From Thermococcus sp. (GTDB lineage Archaea; Methanobacteriota_B; Thermococci; Thermococcales; Thermococcaceae), in NCBI RefSeq assembly GCF_027063845.1, contig NZ_JAMOQU010000033.1, positions 1-41,276 of the forward strand: a stretch of DNA of 41,276 bases. The letters run 5' to 3'. Below are positions 1-15,980 of this stretch, in pieces. The notes beneath the pieces were generated by a model. It did not search any database, was not told the DNA's origin, and saw only the letters and a list, made by a program, of their open reading frames with translations. Numbering within the stretch: position 1 is the first letter of the stretch; every line of letters starts with the position of its first letter. The position numbers and the translations under genes were made by a program.

Positions 1-176
1 TCGACATCGCTTTGAAGAACATCGCCCTCGGTGCGAGCATAAAGTGCTACCGCAACAAGACCACCTACGCCCAGGCCCTCGCCGAGGAAATCATTGCCGC
101 CGCCAACAAGGACCCGAAGAGCTTCGCTTACAGCAAGAAGGAAGAAATCGAGAGGATTGCCCAGTCCTCCCGCTGA
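1..176 (+). CDS. rps7: 30S ribosomal protein S7 (uS7), C-terminal end only
   Basis: The first complete codon is at 3 and the stop TGA is at 174-176, so only the last 57 residues are present. They read [12 protein letters not shown], then [10 protein letters not shown], and end [13 protein letters not shown]. This is the characteristic C-terminal helix region of archaeal uS7, which binds the 3' major domain of 16S rRNA in the head of the small subunit. The gene runs in from the left edge and nothing follows it on its strand before a converging gene, so it appears to end its operon. The call rests on the family C-terminus and is firm despite the short fragment. Confidence 0.9.
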
Positions 177-187
177 GGGCTGGAGGC

Positions 188-210
188 TTCTTTTTACTCT
201 TCTGCCTTTC
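188..210 (+). terminator. T-rich tract after rps7
   Basis: A pyrimidine-rich stretch (TTCTTTTTACTC) begins 12 bases after the S7 stop codon. Archaeal RNA polymerase can terminate at such T tracts without a hairpin. The assignment is by position and composition only. The rest of the gap up to 294 shows nothing clear. Confidence 0.4.
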
Positions 211-294
211 TCGTCTCGTTGTTGGAGGTTTTGTGTGGGAAGGGGTTACTTAGGTTCGACTTCTCAAAGCCTTTAGGAGCGTGCCCGTGCTTCC

Positions 295-1413
295 CTAAAC
301 CAAACTCTTCCCCACCATGTTCCCCGGCCTCTCGACTCCAAAGAACTCCAGCACAGTCGGGGCAATGTCCATGAGGCTTGGCCCGTCAAGGTTCACCTTT
401 TCGAAGCCCCAGAGAATAAGTGGAATCTTCATTACCGGCTCGTTCATCGAGCCGTGCATTCCCCTAACCCAGTGGCTTACCCCCTTTATTCCCTTGCACA
501 TTCTGTGGGAGCAGAACCAGTAACCGGGCTTTGCCGAGACAATCAGCTCTCCGCTGTTCGGGCTGTTGAGGTGCTCCAGCTCCTCACGGAAGAAGACCGC
601 CCCAACGCCCGGCGCCCGTCTGAGAACTTCAAAGGCCTCCTCGGCCTCGTTTGGATTCCTCAGATAGACGTGAGCACCCCCACCCGATGAAACACGGAGC
701 GTTTCAATTCCGTGCTTTCTGAGGTAGGTTTTCAGGTTCACCCACGTGTGAACTTCTTCCTGCCCATGATCGGCGAAGATTATGAATGCATACTCGTCTT
801 TAAGGCGTTCCCAGAGGGTTCTGACAGCGGTGTCAACTGTCTCAACGGCCTTTAGAGCCCCCTCGCTAAGCGGGCCGTAATCGTGACTCATCCCGTCAAT
901 CGAGGCGAAGTGGACGAGGAGCAAGTCTGGCTTGCATTCCTCGTAGAGATATAGAGCGGAATTAAGAACCCACACGTCTTTCCGCCAGTCGCGCCCGTGC
1001 CTTCTGTACATCTTGTCGCTCGCGAAGAAGGGAGGAAAAATCCTCACGTCGGTTCCGCTGAAGGGGGGCATCGTGTAGCCAGAAACGCTCGCCGTTTTAA
1101 CTCCTCTTTGGCGAAGCAGGTCAACTATTGTCGGGGCCTTGATGACCTTGTGAGGGTTGAAAGCGACTTCGTAGTCGTAGAAGTTCACCTTCCTGTCGGT
1201 TAAGCGGTCGTAGTAGCCGTTCTCAACGACGCCGTGGTCTCTCGGCCACACCCCGGTCATCACACTCGTGTGGACTAAATCCGTCAGCGTTGGGAAGATG
1301 GAATCCACCACCGCGAAGCTTCCAGTCTCAGCTAACTCGCTCAGGAACGGCATATGCTTGAGGTTGTAAACGCCGTTTCCGTCGAGGCTTATGAGGGCGA
1401 GCTTCTTTCTCAT
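295..1413 (-). CDS. alkaline phosphatase-superfamily phosphodiesterase/nucleotide pyrophosphatase
   Basis: This 372-residue protein belongs to the type I phosphodiesterase/nucleotide pyrophosphatase branch of the alkaline phosphatase superfamily, two-metal enzymes that hydrolyse phosphodiesters or phosphomonoesters. Visible motifs in order are the metal aspartate in ISLDGNG (D11), the nucleophile region PTLTDLVHTSVMTG (Thr44 is the likely nucleophile), HGVVENGYYD, the metal ligands in SIDGMSHDYG and FADHGQ, and a late histidine in GMHGS. No signal peptide is seen, so it is probably cytoplasmic. Its ATG overlaps the toxin stop codon by 4 nt (ATGA), which makes it the third gene of the antitoxin-toxin operon and probably translationally coupled. 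The true substrate cannot be read from the sequence. Confidence 0.85.
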   Translation of the reverse strand: MRKKLALISLDGNGVYNLKHMPFLSELAETGSFAVVDSIFPTLTDLVHTSVMTGVWPRDHGVVENGYYDRLTDRKVNFYDYEVAFNPHKVIKAPTIVDLLRQRGVKTASVSGYTMPPFSGTDVRIFPPFFASDKMYRRHGRDWRKDVWVLNSALYLYEECKPDLLLVHFASIDGMSHDYGPLSEGALKAVETVDTAVRTLWERLKDEYAFIIFADHGQEEVHTWVNLKTYLRKHGIETLRVSSGGGAHVYLRNPNEAEEAFEVLRRAPGVGAVFFREELEHLNSPNSGELIVSAKPGYWFCSHRMCKGIKGVSHWVRGMHGSMNEPVMKIPLILWGFEKVNLDGPSLMDIAPTVLEFFGVERPGNMVGKSLV

Positions 1414-1745
1414 TGTTCAAACCCCAGGAGAGAGCATATCTTCTTGCTTATTTCTTTTTTGAGAGTTGGTCCTATCTCTCCAAGTTCCCCGATGAGAATA
1501 TCCTTCCTAACGGTGGCTATTTTTGTTAGCCTGATGAATGATGGGACTTTCAGGCCAGTCAACTGAAACTCCGGGTGTGACCTCTCAATCAGAACGTCCG
1601 TATAAGGGCTATACCTTTCAATCCGTGAGGAAATAAATGCTAATGTGACGTCATTTTTGTCTTCGAACAACACAAGGGCCGGGCGGAGTTTAGTTCCTCT
1701 TAGGCTTGTAAAAGGAAACGGCACTAGGACGATTTTTCCTTTCAT
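1410..1745 (-). CDS. MazF/PemK-like toxin (growth inhibitor, putative mRNA interferase)
   Basis: The protein has 111 residues and opens MKGKIVLVPFPFTSL, then KLRPALVL, the hallmark first strands and loop of PemK/MazF toxins. It ends with a helix containing LKKEISKKICSLLG. Known family members are ribosome-independent endoribonucleases that cut mRNA at short sequences and are inhibited by a co-expressed antitoxin. The start codon overlaps the upstream small gene by 4 nt and the stop overlaps the downstream phosphodiesterase by 4 nt. Length and gene order fit a type II toxin. Activity is inferred from family. Confidence 0.82.
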   Translation of the reverse strand: MKGKIVLVPFPFTSLRGTKLRPALVLFEDKNDVTLAFISSRIERYSPYTDVLIERSHPEFQLTGLKVPSFIRLTKIATVRKDILIGELGEIGPTLKKEISKKICSLLGFEQ

Positions 1746-1939
1746 CGATATCTCACCTTGAGGTCCTTCTCAGAGTATAAGTCGGGCTCGTCCTCAAGGA
1801 ACTCCTTTAGGGATTCTTCTGAGAGCCTCATCAGGGCGTAGCTCTCTTCAACTTCAAGTAGCTCATTGAGGAGCCTCTCTATATGTTCAAGTTTCCTTTC
1901 AATCCTTATGAGTTCCCTAACAACGTCAACTCCCTCCAC
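1742..1939 (-). CDS. putative antitoxin of the MazF-like toxin
   Basis: This 65-residue protein is dominated by charged helices (VVRELIRIERKLEHIERLLNE) followed by an acidic C-terminal tail (LKEFLEDEPDLYSEKDL). That is the usual layout of a dimerising antitoxin whose disordered tail covers the toxin active site. I chose the GTG at 1939 because AGGGGGTGAT lies 5 nt upstream. Another GTG at 1975 (12 codons longer) also has a GGTGAT-like site and cannot be excluded. No known DNA-binding motif is obvious. The role is inferred from its position directly before the toxin with an ATGA overlap. Confidence 0.68.
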   Translation of the reverse strand: MEGVDVVRELIRIERKLEHIERLLNELLEVEESYALMRLSEESLKEFLEDEPDLYSEKDLKVRYR

Positions 1940-2019
1940 ACAATCACCCCCTACCGGTGTCAGCCTGACGTGCACTCATCACCGCTCAGTGGGATGGAGT
2001 GGTCATCATTCACCGGGTT

Positions 2020-3270
2020 TTATTGGTCAATTCGGTATAAATTCCTTCCGAGCCATTCGTCGAGCGTCTTCTGCCTCGCGAGGCTTCCGAGAACGTAGCT
2101 CCTCTTGAGATACTCCTCGAAGGGGTGCTCAAGCCTTCTCCGTATTGCCTCAAGGGCCTCGCTGAGCGTCTCAAACCTTCCAACGAGATTGCCCATTGCC
2201 TTCTTCACGCCGAGGCGAATCTGCCAGACGCCGACCGGGGCGTAGTACTCGGGCGTAACCTCTCTAAAGACGACAGCCCGCGCCTGCCTCCTTCTCGCCC
2301 TGAGGGCCTCGAGGACACTTAAGCGGGCGGCGTGGTATGCACCGGCCGTTTCTTTGACGTACTCCTTCCTTCCGCGGAAGTCCTCGTAGTCATGAATCAC
2401 ACTCGGCTTCTCGCTTCCAAAGAGCGAGCCCTTGAGCCAGACCTCCAAAAGCTCGAAGGCGTAGCTCTCGGGCATGAGCAGAACGGCGTAGCGGTTGCCG
2501 AGAAAGCGGTAGAAGTAGACCTCGTAGTCGTTTATCTCAGGGTAGTGAAGAATTTCTCTCCTGAGGTTCCTGCCAATCGTGTCCTGAACCGCTGTGATGC
2601 TCCATCGCGTCGGGACAAGCTTCCTCTCAATTCCAAGAAGACCCGCAGAGAGGAGCCTTATGATGTAGTATTCGTCGAAGCCCCAGCTGTAGAGACGCAT
2701 TATAGCTTGCTCGGCCTTCAGCTCGTCACTAACGACGTAGTCAGTTCTCCTTGGGATTTTCGGGTTCTCGGTCAGCTCGAAGTCGAGGAGCTCTGCTTTA
2801 GGTCCGATGGGTGGGGCGAACTCGCTCGGGAGAACCTTTAGGACGGGCTTCCTCTTGAGAATTACCTCGCTGTCCACGGGTTTTATTGACATCGCCAATT
2901 CCTGGACCTCGCTCAGAATCCTCCCGCTCTTTCTTACGTCCACATCGGCCTTTGTCTCGCCCATGACGAGGAGGGAGCGGTAGTAGAGAATATCGCGAAT
3001 CGTTTTGTTCTCCCACTTGAGGGGACTGTCGAGATGGCTGGTGTTCCCTTCGATTGGGGGGACGAGCGGGCCGATTCTAACCTTTGGATACCCATACTCC
3101 CCAACGAATACGCTCGGCGGGGAGGAGCCGAAGAGGTGGCGCTTGTTGAGCTTCTGCTCCACAGTACGGGCTACTCTAAAGCGCTCGAGAATCGGGCAGG
3201 TTGGCCTTCCGCAGAGGAGTTTCCGGCCCTTACAGACTGCGCAGAGCTGGGAGTTGAAGAGCTCCACCAT
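2020..3270 (-). CDS. nreA: DNA repair protein NreA (archaeal Nre family)
   Basis: The protein has 416 residues with an N-terminal cysteine cluster (C10, C13, C20, C25 in CAVCKGRKLLCGRPTC), then the long conserved Nre core with PLVPPIEGNTSHLDSP. It ends with a PCNA-interacting PIP box, QKTLDEWL. In Haloferax NreA acts in repair of DNA damage through PCNA; that role is carried over here by family. The ATG at 3270 has no ribosome binding site, while an AT-rich TATA-like element sits about 25-32 nt upstream (3294-3302), so the mRNA is probably leaderless. The open frame continues upstream across both tRNA genes, but that part is not coding. Confidence 0.88.
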   Translation of the reverse strand: MVELFNSQLCAVCKGRKLLCGRPTCPILERFRVARTVEQKLNKRHLFGSSPPSVFVGEYGYPKVRIGPLVPPIEGNTSHLDSPLKWENKTIRDILYYRSLLVMGETKADVDVRKSGRILSEVQELAMSIKPVDSEVILKRKPVLKVLPSEFAPPIGPKAELLDFELTENPKIPRRTDYVVSDELKAEQAIMRLYSWGFDEYYIIRLLSAGLLGIERKLVPTRWSITAVQDTIGRNLRREILHYPEINDYEVYFYRFLGNRYAVLLMPESYAFELLEVWLKGSLFGSEKPSVIHDYEDFRGRKEYVKETAGAYHAARLSVLEALRARRRQARAVVFREVTPEYYAPVGVWQIRLGVKKAMGNLVGRFETLSEALEAIRRRLEHPFEEYLKRSYVLGSLARQKTLDEWLGRNLYRIDQ

Positions 3271-3293
3271 TGGAGGTAACTTGTCCCTATGAT

Positions 3294-3302
3294 GTAAAAG
3301 CT
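3294..3302 (-). promoter_or_regulatory. TATA-like box for nreA
   Basis: On the minus strand the element reads roughly AGCTTTTACATC, 24-32 nt before the nreA ATG. This spacing predicts transcription starting at or beside the start codon, consistent with the missing ribosome binding site. Confidence 0.45.
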
Positions 3303-3318
3303 TTGCCCTGCCAAAAAA

Positions 3319-3326
3319 CTTAAAAA
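3319..3326 (+). promoter_or_regulatory. TATA box for the tRNA-Ser/tRNA-Cys unit
   Basis: CTTAAAAA preceded by an A-rich BRE-like run lies about 32 nt upstream of the tRNA-Ser 5' end. This is the normal archaeal promoter distance. The same short interval also carries the nreA promoter on the other strand. Confidence 0.6.
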
Positions 3327-3357
3327 CCCTCCCCAGCTCATATAACCTGGGTGCTGT

Positions 3358-6977
<3,620 letters not shown>

Positions 6978-6981
6978 GCCC

Positions 6982-7595
6982 ATGATACGGGTCAAACTGA
7001 GGGCGTGGACTGCTTCATTCCGCTATCCCACTTTTCAGTCGGGCCACCAGCCGACGCTACCGGTTCCACCGCCCTCAACGATTCAGGGAATACTCTCCGC
7101 GGCGAAAGGTGAGCCGGTCTATTTGACCGAGCTTCCCTACATTGGCTACGTCTTCAGAAGCGAGGGCAAGGGCCTCGACCTTGAAAAAATCTACGCCCTC
7201 GGAAAGGTCGAGACGGACATAATGAGGCGCGAGTTCCTCTACAATGCCGAGCTTTACCTCTACCTCCCAGATGAGTGGACAAAGCACTTCAGAAGGCCAA
7301 AGTATCAGCTTCTCCTCGGTCGTTCGAGCGACGTGGCGACGGTTGAGGAGATAAAAGAGGTCCACCTCGAGGAAAGGGAAGCCCCGGTCGGCGGAACCGT
7401 CCTTCCAGTGAGTCTCGGAGTTCCTGGCGTCGTTCACGCTCTCGTTGTCGAGTACGACTATTCGGTAACGCCAAGGAAAGCAAGGCTCGTCAGGCCCTTC
7501 GTCATCCTGCCGTTTCCAAGGGGCAAAGCGCCGAGGCTGAAGCTCCCCTACGACGAGGAACTCGGGGTCGGCGTTTACCTCCACAGGTGGCGGGA

Positions 7596-7599
<4 letters not shown>
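6982..7599 (+). CDS. cas5: type I-B Cascade subunit Cas5 (Cas5t)
   Basis: Cas5 caps the 5' handle of the crRNA in Cascade. The 205-residue protein opens IRVKLRAWTASFRYPTF and continues LPVPPPSTIQGILSAAKGE, the conserved Cas5 N-terminal RAMP domain with the PPPST.QG.L signature. The ATG at 6982 follows GGGTGAGCCC, and an upstream extension from 6958 is not needed. Its stop overlaps the cas3 start by 4 nt. Confidence 0.92.
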
Positions 7600-11529
<3,930 letters not shown>

Positions 11530-12042
11530 AGGACCACCATCAAAGTTTGAGGTCGAGGAATTTTAACTTTTCCGATGCATCACACTCAGAACGCTCCGAT
11601 TTTGGATAAGGGCCACCATAGTGGAGAAAGCGCAAAAATCTCCCCAAATAATCATCAGGAAATCGATTTTCATGCGCTAAAAAACTGGAACATATTGTTA
11701 TATTTTTGTTGCAGTCTATTCCGAATTTCCTTCCAAGTACTGAGATAAAGGCGTGCCTGGTCCAGATTTTCCCAATCTCTGTTTAAATCTGACCGTTTTT
11801 CATAAAAGGAGATATTATATCAGCTTCCAAGAAATCGCTGGTGCCAACCCCTCTGCATTTGACAATACTTATTCCGGGATTGATACAAATCGGGTAAAAG
11901 ACGGCATCGCCTCCCTTGTAAGTGGGTTTATTCCCTCAACCACGACTAACAAAACCTTCGAAATTAGCACCACTCCCCGGAAAGGCTTAAATATCGAGAG
12001 GTCTTCTCTCTTTGTTGGGCGAAAGAATGAATTTCGTGCCCT
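11530..12042 (+). promoter_or_regulatory. CRISPR leader
   Basis: This 513-nt AT-rich stretch lies between the cas2 start and the first repeat and has no convincing gene; a 99-codon open frame at 11753-12052 runs into the first repeat and lacks any family features. A roughly 500-nt leader is typical of Pyrococcus and Thermococcus arrays. A good TATA box (GGCTTAAATATC, core 11986-11993) would start the pre-crRNA about 20-25 nt before repeat 1. Other structure includes an imperfect inverted repeat (AGCGC-AA-AAATC at 11629 against GATTTTCATGCGCT ending 11678) and CCACCATAGTGG near 11613-11624. Confidence 0.8.
11558..11569 (-). promoter_or_regulatory. TATA box for cas2
   Basis: On the minus strand the element reads AAAAGTTAAAATTCC, with its core about 31-38 nt upstream of the cas2 ATG. 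It lies at the far end of the CRISPR leader, so cas2 and the array diverge from the same region. Confidence 0.55.
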
Positions 12043-13812
12043 GTTGCAATAAGACTCTAGGAGAATTGAAAGCATGAGCGGAACTCCTGAGAGCTTATCG
12101 GCTACTGCAGTTGCAATAAGACTCTAGGAGAATTGAAAGCGTCGATGTCTTCTGGTGGTTCGTCGATGAGGCTGTGTTGCAATAAGACTCTAGGAGAATT
12201 GAAAGTCGTTTACCTCATTCCTTTCGCCCTGCTGATGCCACCGGTTGCAATAAGACTCTAGGAGAATTGAAAGCTGAGGAATTGGTGGTATTTGAACCTA
12301 AGGTCGAGTTGTTGCAATAAGACTCTAGGAGAATTGAAAGAAAGCTCCTATCCCCGAGGGAGCTCCCAGCCTTAAAGGTTGCAATAAGACTCTAGGAGAA
12401 TTGAAAGAAGCTGGGCCATGAGCCTCTTCTTAGTATCCTCACCGTTGCAATAAGACTCTAGGAGAATTGAAAGGGAGGCTGGGGCTGTGGGCTTCATCTC
12501 TCAGCCGCAACGTTGCAATAAGACTCTAGGAGAATTGAAAGACAAGGCCGACGAGACTAAAGAAATGCTGAAAGAGAGTTGCAATAAGACTCTAGGAGAA
12601 TTGAAAGGAGTTCATGTCTGACTATAAGTACGACGAGTTCAAGGTTGCAATAAGACTCTAGGAGAATTGAAAGATGATTCCGACGAGGCCGGTCTGCTGA
12701 GCGAGGTTCTTGTTGCAATAAGACTCTAGGAGAATTGAAAGGAGCGGGTTCGAGAAGGTTACTCGCGGAATGCCACCGTTGCAATAAGACTCTAGGAGAA
12801 TTGAAAGGGAGCAACGTTACCATAGCCTCCGGAGAGGCTACCAGTTGCAATAAGACTCTAGGAGAATTGAAAGGGTCGAAGGTGTAGGAGAACGTCTGAG
12901 AGTCTCCGCTCGTTGCAATAAGACTCTAGGAGAATTGAAAGAATGTACTCAGCTGGAGAAGAATAACCTTCTTCCAGCGTTGCAATAAGACTCTAGGAGA
13001 ATTGAAAGTTTGGGATGTGCGTTTCTGTTCATTTTCGGGGGCAATGTTGCAATAAGACTCTAGGAGAATTGAAAGCGTAAAAAACCCCGAGAGTCTCTCC
13101 GTCCCTCTCAAGTTGCAATAAGACTCTAGGAGAATTGAAAGAGATGCTCGAGGGGAGGTGACGGGGCGTGAATGTCTCTGGTTGCAATAAGACTCTAGGA
13201 GAATTGAAAGAAATGCTGGAGTGTTGTATATGATGAACTGTTTTCTCGGTTGCAATAAGACTCTAGGAGAATTGAAAGAGGGCGATGGAAGCTATTATTA
13301 GGCTTACGGAGGCTCGTTGCAATAAGACTCTAGGAGAATTGAAAGCATTTTGCTCAGGTTCGCCGCGAAGAGGAGGCTCACGGTTGCAATAAGACTCTAG
13401 GAGAATTGAAAGCCATACGTCCCTCCCCACCCAGAGGGCGCCCCAGTCGGTTGCAATAAGACTCTAGGAGAATTGAAAGAAAGGTAATAGCGCAACAAGT
13501 ATTACCAAGCTGGGTGTTGCAATAAGACTCTAGGAGAATTGAAAGGTTGTGGGAAATTATAACCGGGTTATAAAGCGGGCGAGTTGCAATAAGACTCTAG
13601 GAGAATTGAAAGCGATTTAGAAGGAATGCTGAAAGACTTCTTCAACAAGTTGCAATAAGACTCGAAGAGAATTGAAAGTAAAAATATGCTGGTATGAGAA
13701 AAATCGGGCTCTTGCGTTGCAATAAGACTCGAGGAGAATTGAAAGGACGCTGTAACCTATAAGGTCTATGCCTTTGCAGTGTGTTGCAATAAGACTTGAA
13801 GAGAATCAAAAG
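12043..13812 (+). CRISPR. CRISPR array, 27 repeats and 26 spacers
   Basis: The repeat is 30 nt, beginning GTTGCAATAAGACTC and ending AGGAGAATTGAAAG. Twenty-four repeats (12043 to 13612) are identical. The spacers I measured are 36-39 nt. Orientation is set by the leader and TATA box at the left, the degenerate repeats at the right, and the conserved 3' end ATTGAAAG, which in Pyrococcus becomes the 8-nt crRNA 5' tag after Cas6 cleavage. No two spacers are identical. Open frames on the minus strand inside the array are only translations of the repeat. The array is partnered by the adjacent type I-B genes. Confidence 0.99.
13649..13812 (+). repeat. degenerate trailer-end CRISPR repeats
   Basis: The last three repeats drift from the consensus: 13649-13678 has two changes (CTCGAAGAG in place of CTCTAGGAG), 13716-13745 has one (CTCGAGGAG), and 13783-13812 has five including a changed 3' end (ATCAAAAG). 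The last of these has lost the normal crRNA tag sequence. Such decay marks the oldest end of an array. Confidence 0.95.
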
Positions 13813-13850
13813 CTCCATGCCCTTTGAGCTAAGTTCTAAAATTTGGGCAG

Positions 13851-13871
13851 AGAAAAAGGGCAAAAGCCCTT
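13851..13871 (-). terminator. hairpin terminator of acdB
   Basis: Read on the minus strand, AAGGGC TTTT GCCCTT forms a 6-bp stem that overlaps the TAA stop codon and is followed directly by TTTTTCTC. It would end acdB transcription before it runs antisense into the CRISPR array. Confidence 0.65.
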
Positions 13872-14568
13872 AGAGAAGCATCCTCGCGTCAACGGCAACG
13901 GCGCCGTCCTCGTAGGCAAAAATCGGGTTGATGTCGAGCTCCTTAATCTCTGGAAGCTCAAGGGCGAGCTCGCCGACCTTGACGATGATGTCAGCCAAAG
14001 CCTCAATGTCCACCGGCTTCTCACCGCGCGCTCCGGCGAGAATCGGGTAGGCCTTGATTTCCTTAATCATCTCAAGGGCTTCCTCCTTGGTAATCGGGGC
14101 GACGCGGAAGGAAACGTCCTTGAGAATCTCGACGAAGATTCCACCGAGACCGAACATGATGGCCGGGCCAAACTGCGGGTCGCGTATCATACCCACTATA
14201 ACTTCCTTGCCGAGCGGGAGCATCTTGTAGATTATGACGCCCCAGAGGTCGGCGTCGGGCTTGTACTTCCTGGCGTTCTCCATGATGGTTCTGAAGGCCT
14301 CTCTTGCCTCTTCGTCGTTCTTGATGTTGACCTTAACACCACCGGCGTCGCTCTTGTGGATAATCTGCGGAGAAACGATTTTCATAACGACGGGGTAGCC
14401 GATTTCACGGGCGAACTTTACAGCCTCTTCCTCGTTGGTCGCGACCTTGAAGTCCGGAACCGGGACGCCGTAAAGGCGGAGTATCTCCTTCGCCTCGGGC
14501 TCAACAAGGGGCCTGTTCTCGGCCTTGGCCTTCTCGATTATCTTCCTTGCCTCTTCGACACGGCTCAT
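13870..14568 (-). CDS. acdB: ADP-forming acetyl-CoA synthetase, beta subunit
   Basis: The enzyme converts acyl-CoA, ADP and phosphate to acid, CoA and ATP, the energy-conserving last step of peptide and sugar fermentation in Thermococcales. This 232-residue ATP-grasp subunit shows KIVSPQIIHKSDAGGVKV with the phosphorylated histidine at H71, then FGLGGIFVEILKDVSFR, LAGARGEKPVDIEAL and the closing ELDINPIFAYEDGAVAVDAR. The ATG at 14568 follows GAGGTGATTGAG, and the size matches the Pyrococcus beta subunit. The alpha subunit is not in this window, as is usual for the unlinked genes. Substrate choice (acetyl or aryl acids) is not decidable here. Confidence 0.94.
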   Translation of the reverse strand: MSRVEEARKIIEKAKAENRPLVEPEAKEILRLYGVPVPDFKVATNEEEAVKFAREIGYPVVMKIVSPQIIHKSDAGGVKVNIKNDEEAREAFRTIMENARKYKPDADLWGVIIYKMLPLGKEVIVGMIRDPQFGPAIMFGLGGIFVEILKDVSFRVAPITKEEALEMIKEIKAYPILAGARGEKPVDIEALADIIVKVGELALELPEIKELDINPIFAYEDGAVAVDARMLL

Positions 14569-14610
14569 CTCAATCACCTCGTAAGCCTGACGTTTATCAC
14601 TCAGAGGGGA

Positions 14611-14620
14611 AGGTTAAAAG
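14611..14620 (-). promoter_or_regulatory. TATA box for acdB
   Basis: On the minus strand the element reads CCCTTTTAACC, about 43-50 nt upstream of the acdB ATG. It fits the local promoter style. Confidence 0.5.
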
Positions 14621-14671
14621 GGTTTCCATTTGCAAAGTTTTGGTTCAAGCCACGTTGAAGCTGTGGGAGGC

Positions 14672-14678
14672 TATAAAT
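14672..14678 (+). promoter_or_regulatory. TATA box for the DUF4139 gene
   Basis: GGAGGCTATAAATAGGG carries a perfect TATA core 34-40 nt upstream of the ATG at 14712. Confidence 0.65.
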
Positions 14679-14711
14679 AGGGCAAAAGACAAGGTTAATT
14701 TGGTGAGCAAT

Positions 14712-15980
14712 ATGAGGAAAAGGCTCTTTCCATTGGTCATTTCGCTCGTTTTTATTGTTCTCGTTGCCCTCTCCTCCCAGGGGGAGAAGGCCTCCACGAG
14801 CGACGTTACGGTTGCACTCTACAGCTCGGCGAGCATTGGGGTCGTCGAGCGAACCCTTGAGGTGGAGCTGAAGGCTGGGATAAACGAGGTTCCGCTGAAG
14901 GAGCTTTCCGGTCTGAATCTGGCAGAGGTCAGCGTCAGACCCCTCGACGACGCCGTCTCGGTCATGGGACTCTTCGGTAGCGGTGAGAGCAGGGTCGGAA
15001 GCGATGTTGAGGTCGGCCTGAAGAACGGGAAGGTCATAGCAGGGAAATACCTCGGAACCCGGGATGGAAAAATAGCGGTCGAGGGAGAAGGTTACTACCT
15101 GATAAACCCGAACGAGGTCGCCTACTTCAAAACGAAGGACCTCGGAGGGTCAAGCGTTTACGCCGTCCTCAGGTCGGAGAAGGCCGGGAAGTTCAGGGTG
15201 AGCGTCATCTACCGCGTTTCAGGAATAAGCTGGGAGAGCAGGTACAGGCTGTACATCGGCGACCAGGCCGAGCTCAAAGGTTACGTCGTTATAAAGAACC
15301 CTACAGACAGGGAGTTCAGCGATGCCAAAGTTCTCCTCGTCGCTGGAGACGTCAGCTTCTACTCCACCTACCCACAACCGAGGACCCTCTACGCCAAGGC
15401 CGGGGAAACGAGCGAGGTAACGGTTGGCTCCCCCGAAAAGGTCGAGGCCTTCTATCTCTACCGCCTCGGCGTTGCGGACATCAAAGCGGGGAGCACGATG
15501 GTCTACCCCTACGTCGAGCTGAGGGCTCCTTTTGAGAGGGAGTACCTTTACGAGAGCTGGGCCTACAGCGGTGAGAGACCAGTCTACGAGTCAATTTCCT
15601 TCAAGACGGACAAAGTTCTTCCAGCTGGGGTCGTGGAGATTTTCAGGGAAACCCAAGACGGGGAGCTCTTCATAGGCGAGTCGAGAATCGGGCACACACC
15701 GAAGGGCGATACCGTTAGAATAGGCATCGGCAGGGACTACGAGCTCAGAGGCACCACGACAGTCCTCGAGCAGAGCAACGATGGAAAACAATACAAAATC
15801 AGGATAACCCTTCAGAACTTTGGGAATGAGACGAAAACCGTTATCGTCCGGCACCACAAGTGGGGTAGGGTGACCTACGCCAGCCTTCAGCCCCTCGACG
15901 AGACGGCCGACTACGTCGAGTTCTCGGTGACCCTGAAGCCCGGAGAAAAGAGGGAGATAACCTTCGAGTACGGGAGTTAG
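14712..15980 (+). CDS. DUF4139-like surface/secreted protein
   Basis: The 422-residue protein begins with a basic stretch and a hydrophobic segment (LFPLVISLVFIVLVALSS, residues 5-22), a signal peptide or membrane anchor. The rest is beta-rich. It has VTVALYSSASIGVVERTLEVELKAGINEVPL at the front, a YRVSGISWESRYRLY region and GYVVIKNPTDREFSDAKVLLVAGDV, the pattern of DUF4139 proteins. It ends in a WGR...YVEFSVTLKPGEKREITFEY sandwich strand. The start ATG follows GGTGAGCAAT, and a longer open frame upstream passes through the TATA box. Function is unknown; it probably faces the cell exterior. The stop overlaps that of the converging gene. Confidence 0.75.
   Translation: MRKRLFPLVISLVFIVLVALSSQGEKASTSDVTVALYSSASIGVVERTLEVELKAGINEVPLKELSGLNLAEVSVRPLDDAVSVMGLFGSGESRVGSDVEVGLKNGKVIAGKYLGTRDGKIAVEGEGYYLINPNEVAYFKTKDLGGSSVYAVLRSEKAGKFRVSVIYRVSGISWESRYRLYIGDQAELKGYVVIKNPTDREFSDAKVLLVAGDVSFYSTYPQPRTLYAKAGETSEVTVGSPEKVEAFYLYRLGVADIKAGSTMVYPYVELRAPFEREYLYESWAYSGERPVYESISFKTDKVLPAGVVEIFRETQDGELFIGESRIGHTPKGDTVRIGIGRDYELRGTTTVLEQSNDGKQYKIRITLQNFGNETKTVIVRHHKWGRVTYASLQPLDETADYVEFSVTLKPGEKREITFEYGS

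Noticed and set aside
11753..12052. A 99-codon open frame in the CRISPR leader
   Set aside because: It has no ribosome binding site or known motif, passes through the array TATA box and ends in the first repeat.
12542..13648. A shared AATGCTGAAAGA in two spacers (12542-12577 and 13613-13648)
   Set aside because: Twelve shared bases could reflect similar coiled-coil coding targets or chance; without target matches it is not evidence of repeated sampling.
12557..13863. Open reading frames on the minus strand within the CRISPR array
   Set aside because: They consist of repeated translations of the CRISPR repeat (for example LSILLESYCN and FNSPRVLLQ) and are not genes.
13843..14658. A 271-codon frame opposite acdB, and a similar 341-codon frame opposite aspS (34506-35531)
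   Set aside because: Both are antisense shadows produced by GC-rich codon use of strongly conserved genes.
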